From the NCBI GenBank assembly GCA_029256705.1, contig JAQSXK010000001.1:248001-312000 (forward strand): a DNA stretch of 64,000 nucleotides, given 5' to 3'. Both the position numbers and the translations under genes were made by a program. Source of the stretch: Clostridia bacterium. GTDB lineage: Bacteria > Bacillota > Clostridia > TANB77 > CAG-465. This document shows positions 9,159 to 16,618 of the stretch, piece by piece. The number at the start of each line of letters is the position of its first letter. The first letter of the stretch is position 1. The notes beneath the pieces are model-generated. The model made no database searches. It was not told the origin of the DNA and was given only the letters and a program-made list of their open reading frames with translations.

Positions 9159-10061
9159 TTAAAATCTACCTATAAATTCTACTTCTGTCTTTAGTTCTAC
9201 GTTAAATTTATCGTATACTGTCTTTTGTATATGTTTTATTAAATTTCTAAGGTCTTCGCAAGTTGCATTTTCTTTATTTATTACAAATCCTGTATGCTTT
9301 TCAGATACTTGAGCACCACCTATAGAAAAACCTTTTAAATCCGAATCTTGAATTAATTTACCTACAAAATACCCTTCTGGTCTTCTAAACACACTTCCTG
9401 CACTAGGATATTCTAATGGCTGTTTAGTTTTTCTAGACAAATTATTATCTTTCATTTTTCTATCTATATCTTCAAAATTAGATTTAACAAGTTTAAGTTT
9501 TACTTCTAGTATTATATAGCTTGGATTTTCTGCAAATATACTATGTCTATATGAATAGTTCATATCTTTGTTTTCTATTTCTTTTAAATTTAAATCATTA
9601 TCTAAATATTTACAACTAACGAAAACATCCTCAATTTGACCACCATATGCTCCAGCATTCATTTTAACTCCGCCAGCTATTGTTCCTGGTATACCACAAG
9701 CAAATTCAAATCCAGATAATGAATTTTGTTTAGCAATTACAGCTATTTTAGGCATACTAGTTCCAGCAGTAGCAATGACATATTCTCCCTCTATTAAGGC
9801 ATTAGACATATTACAAGTTAATTTTATAACTATTCCTTCTATGCCTAGATCTGAAACTATAACATTACTTCCATTACCTAGAACTTTTACAGGTAATTTA
9901 TTTTCTTTTGCATATTTTATAACATCTATAATTTCATCTATAGTATTTGGAAAAACCATTATATCTACTGGTCCACCAACCTTCATCGTGGTATGTTTAC
10001 TCATTGGTTCGTTATATTTTATTTTATCTTTTGAAATAACTTCTTCTAAACTTTTGCCCAT
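9159..10061 (-). CDS. murB: UDP-N-acetylenolpyruvoylglucosamine reductase MurB
   Basis: MurB is an FAD enzyme that reduces UDP-GlcNAc-enolpyruvate with NADPH to UDP-MurNAc, the second step of peptidoglycan precursor synthesis in the cytoplasm. The 300 residues show the FAD-binding HTTMKVGGPVDIMVFP and LGNGSNVIVSD, the catalytic-domain YRHSIF, the serine region SAGSVFRRPEG with the catalytic Ser, and the terminal glutamate in TEVEFIG. The missing Tyr-loop insert and the overall length fit the type II (Gram-positive) form. It follows ftsY and precedes the yvcK paralogue on the same strand. Confidence 0.96.
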   Translation of the reverse strand: MGKSLEEVISKDKIKYNEPMSKHTTMKVGGPVDIMVFPNTIDEIIDVIKYAKENKLPVKVLGNGSNVIVSDLGIEGIVIKLTCNMSNALIEGEYVIATAGTSMPKIAVIAKQNSLSGFEFACGIPGTIAGGVKMNAGAYGGQIEDVFVSCKYLDNDLNLKEIENKDMNYSYRHSIFAENPSYIILEVKLKLVKSNFEDIDRKMKDNNLSRKTKQPLEYPSAGSVFRRPEGYFVGKLIQDSDLKGFSIGGAQVSEKHTGFVINKENATCEDLRNLIKHIQKTVYDKFNVELKTEVEFIGRF

Positions 10062-10105
10062 AAAACAAAACTCTCCTTCTATATTATAAATATATTATTG
10101 TTTTT

Positions 10106-11005
10106 CTATATTATACTATCTACAAACTTTTTGCTATCAAAAACCTCAATATCATCAATTTGCTCTCCAACACCAATATATTTAACTGGAATACCTAATT
10201 CATCTACTATATTAATTACAATTCCACCTTTGGCAGTAGAATCTAACTTAGTAAGTATAATTCCATTTACACTTGTTCTTTCATAGAAATTTTTAACTTG
10301 GACAGTAGCATTTTGACCTGTTGTACTATCTACAACTATATATACATTAGTGCATATATCTGGTAAATTTTTATTTATAGTTCTCTTAATTTTTTCAAGT
10401 TCATCCATTAGGTTCTTTTTATTATGAAGTCTACCAGCCGTGTCACAAATAAGAACATCAAAATCTGAAGAAGCAAACGTTTTAGTTGCATCGAAAACAA
10501 CAGAAGCTGGATCTTGTCCATCTTTACCTAAACATATACTTACATCTGCTCTTTTAGCCCATATATCTATTTGTTCAATAGCTCCTGCTCTAAAAGTATC
10601 TGCTGCTGCAAGAAGTACTCTTTTTCCTTGAGATTTATATAAATTAGCAAGCTTTCCAATTGAGGTAGTTTTTCCTACACCATTTACTCCTACTACTAAT
10701 ATAACCTGTTTTTCAAATTTATCTATATCTTCAACCTTATTTTTATCTAATATCTGAACAATTTCATTTTTTAGTATAATTTTAAAATTTTCCTCTGATC
10801 TATCTTTTTCAGATTTCATCTTACTTCTTAAATTATCACATATTTTAACTGAAGTAGTCATACCAACATCAGATAAAATTAATATTTCTTCTATTTCATC
10901 AATTATTTCTTCTATACCTTTATTTTTATTAAAAACACTACTTAATTTACTATCTAGCGCCTCTTTAGTCTTCTTTAAATTTTCTTTAAGTTTTGAAAAA
11001 AACAT
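10106..11005 (-). CDS. ftsY: Signal recognition particle receptor FtsY
   Basis: FtsY is the membrane-associated SRP receptor GTPase that accepts ribosome-nascent-chain-SRP complexes for co-translational membrane insertion. The 299-residue form contains only the NG core: an N-domain helical bundle (1 to about 95), the P-loop GVNGVGKTTS (about 106-115), DTAGRLHNKKNL, and TKLDSTAKGG as the G4/closing motif. There is no long acidic A-domain, as is typical of Gram-positive FtsY. A GGAGG sits correctly before the ATG. The usual neighbours ffh and smc are not in the window. Confidence 0.96.
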   Translation of the reverse strand: MFFSKLKENLKKTKEALDSKLSSVFNKNKGIEEIIDEIEEILILSDVGMTTSVKICDNLRSKMKSEKDRSEENFKIILKNEIVQILDKNKVEDIDKFEKQVILVVGVNGVGKTTSIGKLANLYKSQGKRVLLAAADTFRAGAIEQIDIWAKRADVSICLGKDGQDPASVVFDATKTFASSDFDVLICDTAGRLHNKKNLMDELEKIKRTINKNLPDICTNVYIVVDSTTGQNATVQVKNFYERTSVNGIILTKLDSTAKGGIVINIVDELGIPVKYIGVGEQIDDIEVFDSKKFVDSII

Positions 11006-11108
11006 CGCGATACCTCCACATATATTATAACATATTTTGATTTTTTTTCAAGTTATCTATTAAATTAATAAATATTTTAACTAAATATACATTATAAATA
11101 AAAATTAG

Positions 11109-11148
11109 CACCAATAGTATTTAAACTTTGGTACTAACATTTTATTTT
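11109..11148 (-). terminator. Probable terminator of the 11152 membrane-protein gene
   Basis: On the minus strand AGTACCAA pairs with TTGGTGCT (one G-U) around a 13-base loop and is followed by AATTTTTATT. It lies just after the stop at 11152. Confidence 0.45.
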
Positions 11149-11151
11149 ATC

Positions 11152-11973
11152 TTATTTCACATCTTCTCGATTAAATGTATAAGTTTTATCGTCTGAAACT
11201 TTAAATACAACATCATTAATATAATTTATTTTACTAAACAGTTGCCCAGCATTTTCATTTAGTAACTTATCTGTATCATCTGACTCAAATAAATTTTGAT
11301 ACTCTTTGATTTTCTTTTCATCGTTTGTACTTATATTACAATTCACAGATAATTTCAAATCATTAGAATCAAATACTCCACCTTCAATGTATACACTAAC
11401 ACCAAGGCTATTTAATGCTTCGCTAATCTCAACAGATTTAAGCTCATTTGTAGAAACATTACTTACAATGTTAGTACTTGCATTAGTATATACCAAAGTA
11501 GTAGGAAATAATAATAACCAAGGTGCAGTAGCAATAGCAACTATTAAAGACAATTTTTTTGCTTTTTTTCTTTCTAATCCAACTTTCTTAAATGAAATAG
11601 TATAATTAAATAAATATAATAATACCACAGAAATTATTATTGAAAATATAACTGTAGCTACAGATAAAATACTACTAAATGGATTCCATACTATATTACC
11701 TTTAACTGCATTATATAGTGAATTATTATCAAAATTTGCTAAAAATAATATACCACTAGCAATAACATTGCAAATAACACCAACTATCCATACTTTTAAT
11801 ATTATTTTTTTGTATGTTTCGTATGCTTTATCTATTTTTAAATATTTAAGTCCTGCAATTAATACAATTGTATTTATAAGGAAATTAGCAGGAATTACTA
11901 TAAGCCAAGTCAAAGGAATCGTAAAAATAAACCATATTGGAAACATTATATTGTATAATTTACCGTTTTTCAT
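11152..11973 (-). CDS. Unrecognised membrane protein with four predicted membrane segments and an outer domain
   Basis: I do not recognise a family. The 273 residues contain four hydrophobic segments: two long ones near residues 8-45, one at about 60-80, one at about 100-125 and one at about 145-165. A polar C-terminal domain of about 100 residues follows, rich in Asn, Ser and Asp (STNIVSNVSTNELKSVEISEAL and later GGVFDSNDLKLSVNCN). With an even number of membrane segments the C-terminal part would share a side with the N-terminus; positive residues around 130-142 (KKVGLERKKAKK) suggest the C-terminal domain faces outside. The gene is monocistronic with its own promoter (12007-12035) and faces the aspartokinase gene. 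Confidence 0.7.
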   Translation of the reverse strand: MKNGKLYNIMFPIWFIFTIPLTWLIVIPANFLINTIVLIAGLKYLKIDKAYETYKKIILKVWIVGVICNVIASGILFLANFDNNSLYNAVKGNIVWNPFSSILSVATVIFSIIISVVLLYLFNYTISFKKVGLERKKAKKLSLIVAIATAPWLLLFPTTLVYTNASTNIVSNVSTNELKSVEISEALNSLGVSVYIEGGVFDSNDLKLSVNCNISTNDEKKIKEYQNLFESDDTDKLLNENAGQLFSKINYINDVVFKVSDDKTYTFNREDVK

Positions 11974-12006
11974 ATTTTATACCTCACATATTTTATTAAT
12001 ACATTT

Positions 12007-12035
12007 ATTTTATATCATATTTATTTTTTTGTCAA
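12007..12035 (-). promoter_or_regulatory. Sigma-A promoter of the 11152 membrane-protein gene
   Basis: Minus strand TTGACA (12035-12030), 17-base spacer, TAAAAT (12012-12007); the gene starts about 35 bases further on. Confidence 0.6.
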
Positions 12036-12158
12036 CATCTTTTTACATTTTATGTAATTATTTAATTATTATTTTACCCTATAAATTATATATTAACAAT
12101 TTTACAATCTTTTTCATAATATACTACATGTAGACGTATAAGGAGGATTATATAAATT

Positions 12159-13149
12159 ATGAATGTTGTCGTACAAAAATATGGTGGAACCTCTGTAGAA
12201 AACAAAGAAAAATTAGAAAAAATTTGTGACAGAATTATATCATACGTGCAAAGGAAACAAAAGCTTGTTGTAGTTGTTTCTGCACAAGGTAAAACCACAG
12301 ATAACCTCATTTCTAAAGCATTAGAATACTCAGATAATCCAAACAAAAGAGATTTAGATATGTTACTTTCAACAGGTGAAATGCAGACCGTATCTTTTCT
12401 TTCTATGATGCTAAATGATAAAGGTTATAAATCTATTGGACTTACTGGAGAACAAGCTGGAATTATATCTAGCTCAATTTATGGTAGTGCTAGAATAGAT
12501 GCTATCTACATAGATAATATATTAAATTATTTAAAAGATGATTTAATAGTAATAGTTGCAGGATTCCAAGCCGTAGATAGACTTGGAAATATAACTACGC
12601 TTCGGCAGAGGTGGAAGTGATTTATCTGCTGTAGCCCTTGCTTCAGTTTTAAAAGCAAAAAAATGTGAAATATATACTGATGTTGATGGTGTTTACTCTA
12701 GTGATCCAAAAATAATAGCTAAAGCTAAACTACTTAAAAAGATTACATATGATGAAATGATTGAAGCGGCTACTTCTGGAGCAAAAGTATTACATAATAG
12801 ATCAGTAAGTGTTGCTAAAAAACATAACTTGAAAATTATAGTAAAAAATTCAGGAAATAATGCATATGGTAGCTTAGTCGAAAAAAAAGAAGAACCTTTA
12901 AATGATAAAGTTGAAACTTCAAATATACAGTTTATTTCTAAAATAGATAATATGAGTAAAATATCTATTATTGGTGAAATGATCATGCAGAACAAGGAAC
13001 TTCTATCTATCGTGTTTAATAAAGCAAAAGATTTAAACATAACAATCTATATGGTTTCATTTAGTGAAATTGCTTTAAATATATTAGTAGATACAAAAAA
13101 TGCTGTACTACTAATGAAAGAACTTAATGATGTTTTAATACTAGAATAA
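12159..13149 (+). CDS. Aspartate kinase, expressed only if a +1 shift occurs at CGG 12603-12605
   Basis: Aspartate kinase phosphorylates aspartate, the entry to lysine, diaminopimelate, threonine and methionine synthesis. Frame 1 (12159-12602) encodes 148 residues from VVQKYGGTSVENKEK, the kinase P-loop motif, through FLSTGE-like MLLSTGEMQT to GNITTL. It then meets CGG and, read straight, ends after LRQRWK at 12620. Skipping the C gives GNITTLGRGGSDLSAVALA, the family signature, and runs through TDVDGVYSSDPK and MIEAATSGAKVLH to 13149, for 329 residues in all. The regulatory region after the kinase domain is short: about one ACT-like domain (KISIIGEMIM to the end) instead of two. An AAGGAGG lies 12 bases before the ATG. 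With asd (49575) this supplies diaminopimelate for MurE, so loss of function would be costly. Confidence 0.85.
12603..12605 (+). other. Candidate +1 recoding site, CTT-CGG-C (aspartate kinase)
   Basis: In-frame CGG codon 149. Skipping C12603 gives GGC AGA GGT GGA AGT GAT, the invariant LGRGGSD of aspartokinases. The heptamer CTT CGG C resembles the known yeast Ty1 +1 site CTT AGG C, where a scarce arginine tRNA causes the shift. Confidence 0.7.
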
Positions 13150-13165
13150 TATGTATAAATAAAAA

Positions 13166-13190
13166 AATAACACTTATTCTAAGTGTTATT
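13166..13190. terminator. Bidirectional terminator between aspartokinase and the AI-2E family gene
   Basis: Perfect 11 bp stem AATAACACTTA with TAAGTGTTATT around a TTC loop, with an A run before and a T run after, so it can serve both converging genes. Confidence 0.8.
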
Positions 13191-13219
13191 TTTTTATATT
13201 CTATTTTTATATAATCATT

Positions 13220-14323
13220 TTATTCTCTATCTATTTGTGCCTGCTTCACTGTATTTAATATAGTGTTTTTCTTTTCAGATTTATACTTTATTATTATTTT
13301 AATGATAGCTAATAATGGAACAACTATTATCATTCCAAATATACCCATAAGTAAATTTCCAATAATAAGACCCACAAATACAACAACTGGATGTAAATCA
13401 ACAGATTTAGCCACTATATTAGGTTGTAATACATTTGAATCTATTATTTGAATTACTATAAGCATTATGAAAGTCATAAGTGCAAAGAATGGTCCACCTA
13501 TTGTTAAAGCATATAATGCTATTATTACTTCTGAAAGTAATGCTCCTAAATATGGTATAAAATTAAGTATTGTTATTAGTAGTCCAAATACAATAGCATA
13601 ATCTATTTTAAGAACAAAACATAATATTGCCGTTAACATACCTACTATACAACTATCTATTGCAAGACCTTTAATATATGACATAATTACCAAGTCCATA
13701 TCTACTATTAAGTTATATCTTGCTTTATTTTTTCCACCATTTGAAAAATATGCAATTAACTTCTTTTTGAAATCTTCCATATCTTTAACCATAAAGAATG
13801 ATACAACTACTGTTGTAAATATACTTATTATTATACCTACTGCACTTTGTAGCGTTGTTATTGAATATGTAAGTATATTACCTAAATATTTATTAACAAA
13901 TTCTAAATTTTTAATATCTGTTGTTATATTAACAGCATTATCTATACCAAGACTGTTATGCATGAATTCATTAACCTTAGTTACTACATTTTCATATATA
14001 TCTGGTAAATTTGTTATAAGTGTTTTTAATTGATCAACAAACATCGGTATAACAAGAGTAAATAATCCTGCAATAATACCATATATTATTATAAGAGATA
14101 TAATTGCTGCCCAATTTCTGCTCATACCTACTTTTTTCAATTTATTTGCCAATGGCACTGATAAAAAGCAAATTACTATACCAGCATAAACTGGTATAAG
14201 TGCACTATTAATTTCAAGTAACTTATCTATAATACCTAGGTTTTTACAAACATAAAATAGTACTATAAAAACTGCTAAGTACATAGTTTTGTTTAAAAAT
14301 CTAAAATCAAACTCTCTTTTCAT
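13220..14323 (-). CDS. AI-2E family transporter (UPF0118, PerM/YtvI-like)
   Basis: The 367-residue membrane protein has the family's layout: two N-terminal hydrophobic segments (about 12-52), one at about 68-90, a polar periplasm-facing stretch (about 95-150), a segment at about 155-180 ending in FFMVKDMEDFKKKL, then GLAIDSCIVGMLTAILCFVLKIDYAIVFGLL and the long hydrophobic C-terminal half with IPYLGALLSE, close to the I-P-x-x-G-P motif. Members include the E. coli autoinducer-2 exporter TqsA, sporulation protein YtvI and Na+/H+ antiporter-like proteins. The substrate is not predictable here. A basic tail (KYKSEKKNTILN) closes the protein. The gene is monocistronic. Confidence 0.88.
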   Translation of the reverse strand: MKREFDFRFLNKTMYLAVFIVLFYVCKNLGIIDKLLEINSALIPVYAGIVICFLSVPLANKLKKVGMSRNWAAIISLIIIYGIIAGLFTLVIPMFVDQLKTLITNLPDIYENVVTKVNEFMHNSLGIDNAVNITTDIKNLEFVNKYLGNILTYSITTLQSAVGIIISIFTTVVVSFFMVKDMEDFKKKLIAYFSNGGKNKARYNLIVDMDLVIMSYIKGLAIDSCIVGMLTAILCFVLKIDYAIVFGLLITILNFIPYLGALLSEVIIALYALTIGGPFFALMTFIMLIVIQIIDSNVLQPNIVAKSVDLHPVVVFVGLIIGNLLMGIFGMIIVVPLLAIIKIIIKYKSEKKNTILNTVKQAQIDRE

Positions 14324-14521
14324 AACATTCTCCTAACACAAATATGCTAATTTTGTTAACATATTCCATATTTATATTATATCATAACAATATTATAAAA
14401 TAAAGTATTTATAATAAAATATATATAATATTCACAATCTTAATATTATTTTACATATTTATACTAGACAAACAAGTCATTCTAATATATAATTATATTA
14501 TAACAAGAAATGAGGATAAAT

Positions 14522-16099
14522 ATGAAAATTTTACTAACAACTTTAAACTCAAAATACACTCACGTAAATATAGCACTATATTATCTAAAAAATAAAATAG
14601 TAGACTTATGTGAAACATATACACTAAATTTAAATATAAATGATGAGTTAAGCAATATATTAAGTAAAATAATAAGTTATGATGCTAATGTCATATGTTT
14701 TGGTGTATATATTTGGAATATAGAACAAACATTAAAAATAGCAGAAAATTTAAAGAAATTAAGTCCAGAAACAATAATAGCTTTTGGAGGACCAGAAGTA
14801 TCTTATAATCCAAAAGAAATATTAGAAAAGTATAATTTTGTAGATAGTATATTATGTTTAGAAAGTGAAAATAATATTAGACAATTTGTATTAGACATTA
14901 AAACAAACAATATTAAAAAAATATATACGTTACCCGTTGAAGCTAATGATGTACCTGATATATCTGATGATTTAGTAGAAAATTATGATAACAGGGCTAT
15001 ATATTTTGAAACAAGTCGTGGATGTCCTTTTAGATGTAGTTATTGTTTATCTTGTATAGAAAAAAATATAAAATATTTTGATATAGAAATCATAAAAAAT
15101 GAATTAAAAAAACTACTAGATCTTGATGTAATACAAATTAGATTTATTGATAGAACATTTAATTCTAATAGGAAAAGAGCTATAGATATATGGAAGTTTT
15201 TATTAGAAAACAGAAAAAATACAACTTTTCATTTTGAAATATGTGCATCTTTGATTGATGAAGAAACATTAGAATTTTTAAAAAGTGTTCCTAAAGATCT
15301 TTTTAGATTTGAAATTGGAATACAGTCAACAAATAAAAATACATTGGTGTCAATTAATAGAAGTTACAACTTTGATTATGAAAAAGTTATCATTAGAAAA
15401 TTGGTACAATTAGATAACATTCATATACACACTGATTTAATTATAGGTTTACCCTACGAAACATTAGATATATTCAAAAAATCATTTGATGAATTGTATG
15501 ATTTGCATACTACTGAAATGCAACTTGGATTTTTGAAGTTTTTGAAAGGGACAGATATATATAATTCAAAAGAAAAATTTGAATATCAATATTTAAATTA
15601 TCCTCCATATGAGATTTTAAAAAATGTTTTTGTTTCATATAATGAAATTTCATACCTTAAAAAATTTGAAACTATATTTGAAAGTTTATATAATTCTAAA
15701 AAATTTGTAGAAAGTATAAATTATTTAGAAACTAAATTTTCTAGTTATTATGAAATGTATGAATATATAACTGATTATTTTATAAAAACTAAACTAATAG
15801 ATAGAAAAATATCTTACGATGAAATATATGAATCTTTGATAAAAATATTTGATAAAGACGACATATTAGTTCAAACATTAACCTATGATTATTCAAATAA
15901 TTTTAAAGGTACTAGAGATTGGATGTATAATAATTATAATTTAAAAGAAGAAATTTTAGAACATATAAATAATAATAAAGAAACTACATTTAAGAATATA
16001 ACCTTAACAGAAATATTAAAAAAATATAAATTTATTGTACTAGACTATAATATTAAAACAAACTTAAATGAAAAAATGTTATATACATTTTTAAAATAA
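14522..16099 (+). CDS. B12-binding-type radical SAM protein (DUF4080 C-terminus)
   Basis: The protein has about 525 residues from the ATG at 14522; an ATG at 14510 overlaps the GAGGA ribosome binding site and is less likely. The N-terminal part (TLNSKYTHVNIALYYL, later GVYIWNIEQTL and FGGPEVSYNP) is a Rossmann-like B12-binding-type domain. The radical SAM core has the cluster motif CPFRCSYC (in TSRGCPFRCSYCLS, about 168-181), the strand RFIDRTFNSN, and GIQSTNKNTL. The C-terminal 150 residues fit DUF4080. Related proteins carry out cobalamin-dependent radical chemistry such as methylation, but the substrate is unknown. The gene stands alone, followed by a strong terminator. Confidence 0.87.
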   Translation: MKILLTTLNSKYTHVNIALYYLKNKIVDLCETYTLNLNINDELSNILSKIISYDANVICFGVYIWNIEQTLKIAENLKKLSPETIIAFGGPEVSYNPKEILEKYNFVDSILCLESENNIRQFVLDIKTNNIKKIYTLPVEANDVPDISDDLVENYDNRAIYFETSRGCPFRCSYCLSCIEKNIKYFDIEIIKNELKKLLDLDVIQIRFIDRTFNSNRKRAIDIWKFLLENRKNTTFHFEICASLIDEETLEFLKSVPKDLFRFEIGIQSTNKNTLVSINRSYNFDYEKVIIRKLVQLDNIHIHTDLIIGLPYETLDIFKKSFDELYDLHTTEMQLGFLKFLKGTDIYNSKEKFEYQYLNYPPYEILKNVFVSYNEISYLKKFETIFESLYNSKKFVESINYLETKFSSYYEMYEYITDYFIKTKLIDRKISYDEIYESLIKIFDKDDILVQTLTYDYSNNFKGTRDWMYNNYNLKEEILEHINNNKETTFKNITLTEILKKYKFIVLDYNIKTNLNEKMLYTFLK

Positions 16100-16104
16100 A
16101 AATT

Positions 16105-16136
16105 AGGAGGCGCTTATTATTTAAGCACCTCCTTTT
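16105..16136 (+). terminator. Terminator after the radical SAM gene
   Basis: Stem AGGAGG-C-GCTTA with TAAGC-A-CCTCC (one mismatch) around a 5-base loop, followed by TTTTCTCT. It lies 6 bases after the stop. Confidence 0.8.
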
Positions 16137-16143
16137 CTCTACT

Positions 16144-16461
16144 TTAATGAATTTCACTAAATGTGATATCCCAGTTTTTTACATCATCGTTGTTCCGTGA
16201 TTCAACAAGTAATCCAAAACTATTTACGCGATTTAAAAAACTGTCAAAGAACTCAAGAATTTTAGAATTAATTTCTTCCCCGATATAAGATCCAAGTACT
16301 TTAATGTTTATTTGTTTTGATGAATCGTTGTCATAAGCTATAGTCAGCCTGTACTCATCTTTTAGGTTCAGTTTGGGAACTATCTTCCATTTTAATACTA
16401 CTTCTAATTCCTCTCTTCTTTGCTTTGCTTTTGCTAAGTCTAAATTATTATCCTTATCCAT
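16144..16461 (-). CDS. Small unrecognised protein (105 aa)
   Basis: No family recognised. The protein is soluble and charged: an N-terminal helix (DLAKAKQRREELEVVLKWK), then strands (YRLTIAYDNDSSKQINIKVLGSYIG) and a C-terminal half ending NWDITFSEIH. It starts after AAAGGGTG and has its own promoter (16517-16545). Base use is less AT-rich than that of its neighbours, and it has CGC and CGG arginine codons (CGG at 16197-16195, residue 89). Reading that CGG with a +1 shift would end the protein five codons later, so here CGG must be read in frame if the protein is to be full length. The gene may have been acquired recently. Confidence 0.6.
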   Translation of the reverse strand: MDKDNNLDLAKAKQRREELEVVLKWKIVPKLNLKDEYRLTIAYDNDSSKQINIKVLGSYIGEEINSKILEFFDSFLNRVNSFGLLVESRNNDDVKNWDITFSEIH

Positions 16462-16516
16462 GTTATTACACCCTTTCTCTATTAATAGAAATTATTTTTT
16501 ATATAACTACATTAAC

Positions 16517-16545
16517 ATTATACCACATAATTAATTAAAAATCAA
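16517..16545 (-). promoter_or_regulatory. Sigma-A promoter of the 105-aa gene
   Basis: Minus strand TTGATT (16545-16540), 17-base spacer ending TGG, TATAAT (16522-16517); extended -10. TGTTTACATAA lies immediately upstream of the -35. Confidence 0.65.
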
Positions 16546-16574
16546 TATTATGTAAACAAAACATCCATGTTATC

Positions 16575-16606
16575 AAAAAACAAGGCCACTAAAATATAGT
16601 GGCCTC
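16575..16606 (-). terminator. Terminator of the large SLH/BIG2 gene
   Basis: Stem GGCCACTATA/TAGTGGCC type: on the minus strand AGGCCACT and AGTGGCCT flank an 8-base AT loop, followed by TGTTTTTTG. It lies 12 bases after the stop of the gene at 16619. Confidence 0.8.
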
Positions 16607-16618
16607 GTAAATTATAGC

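Noticed and set aside
11974-12158. Lysine riboswitch or T-box upstream of aspartokinase
   Set aside because: The stretch is very AT-rich with no conserved core sequence or stable multi-stem structure that I can see.
12086-12346. Minus-strand ORF over the aspartokinase start
   Set aside because: It is antisense to a conserved coding region, has no ribosome binding site and matches no family.
16195-16197. Hidden +1 site in the 105-aa gene
   Set aside because: Skipping the C gives only five more codons before a stop, so it is read as a normal CGG. The same holds for the CGG codons in the genes at 23101 and 56733.
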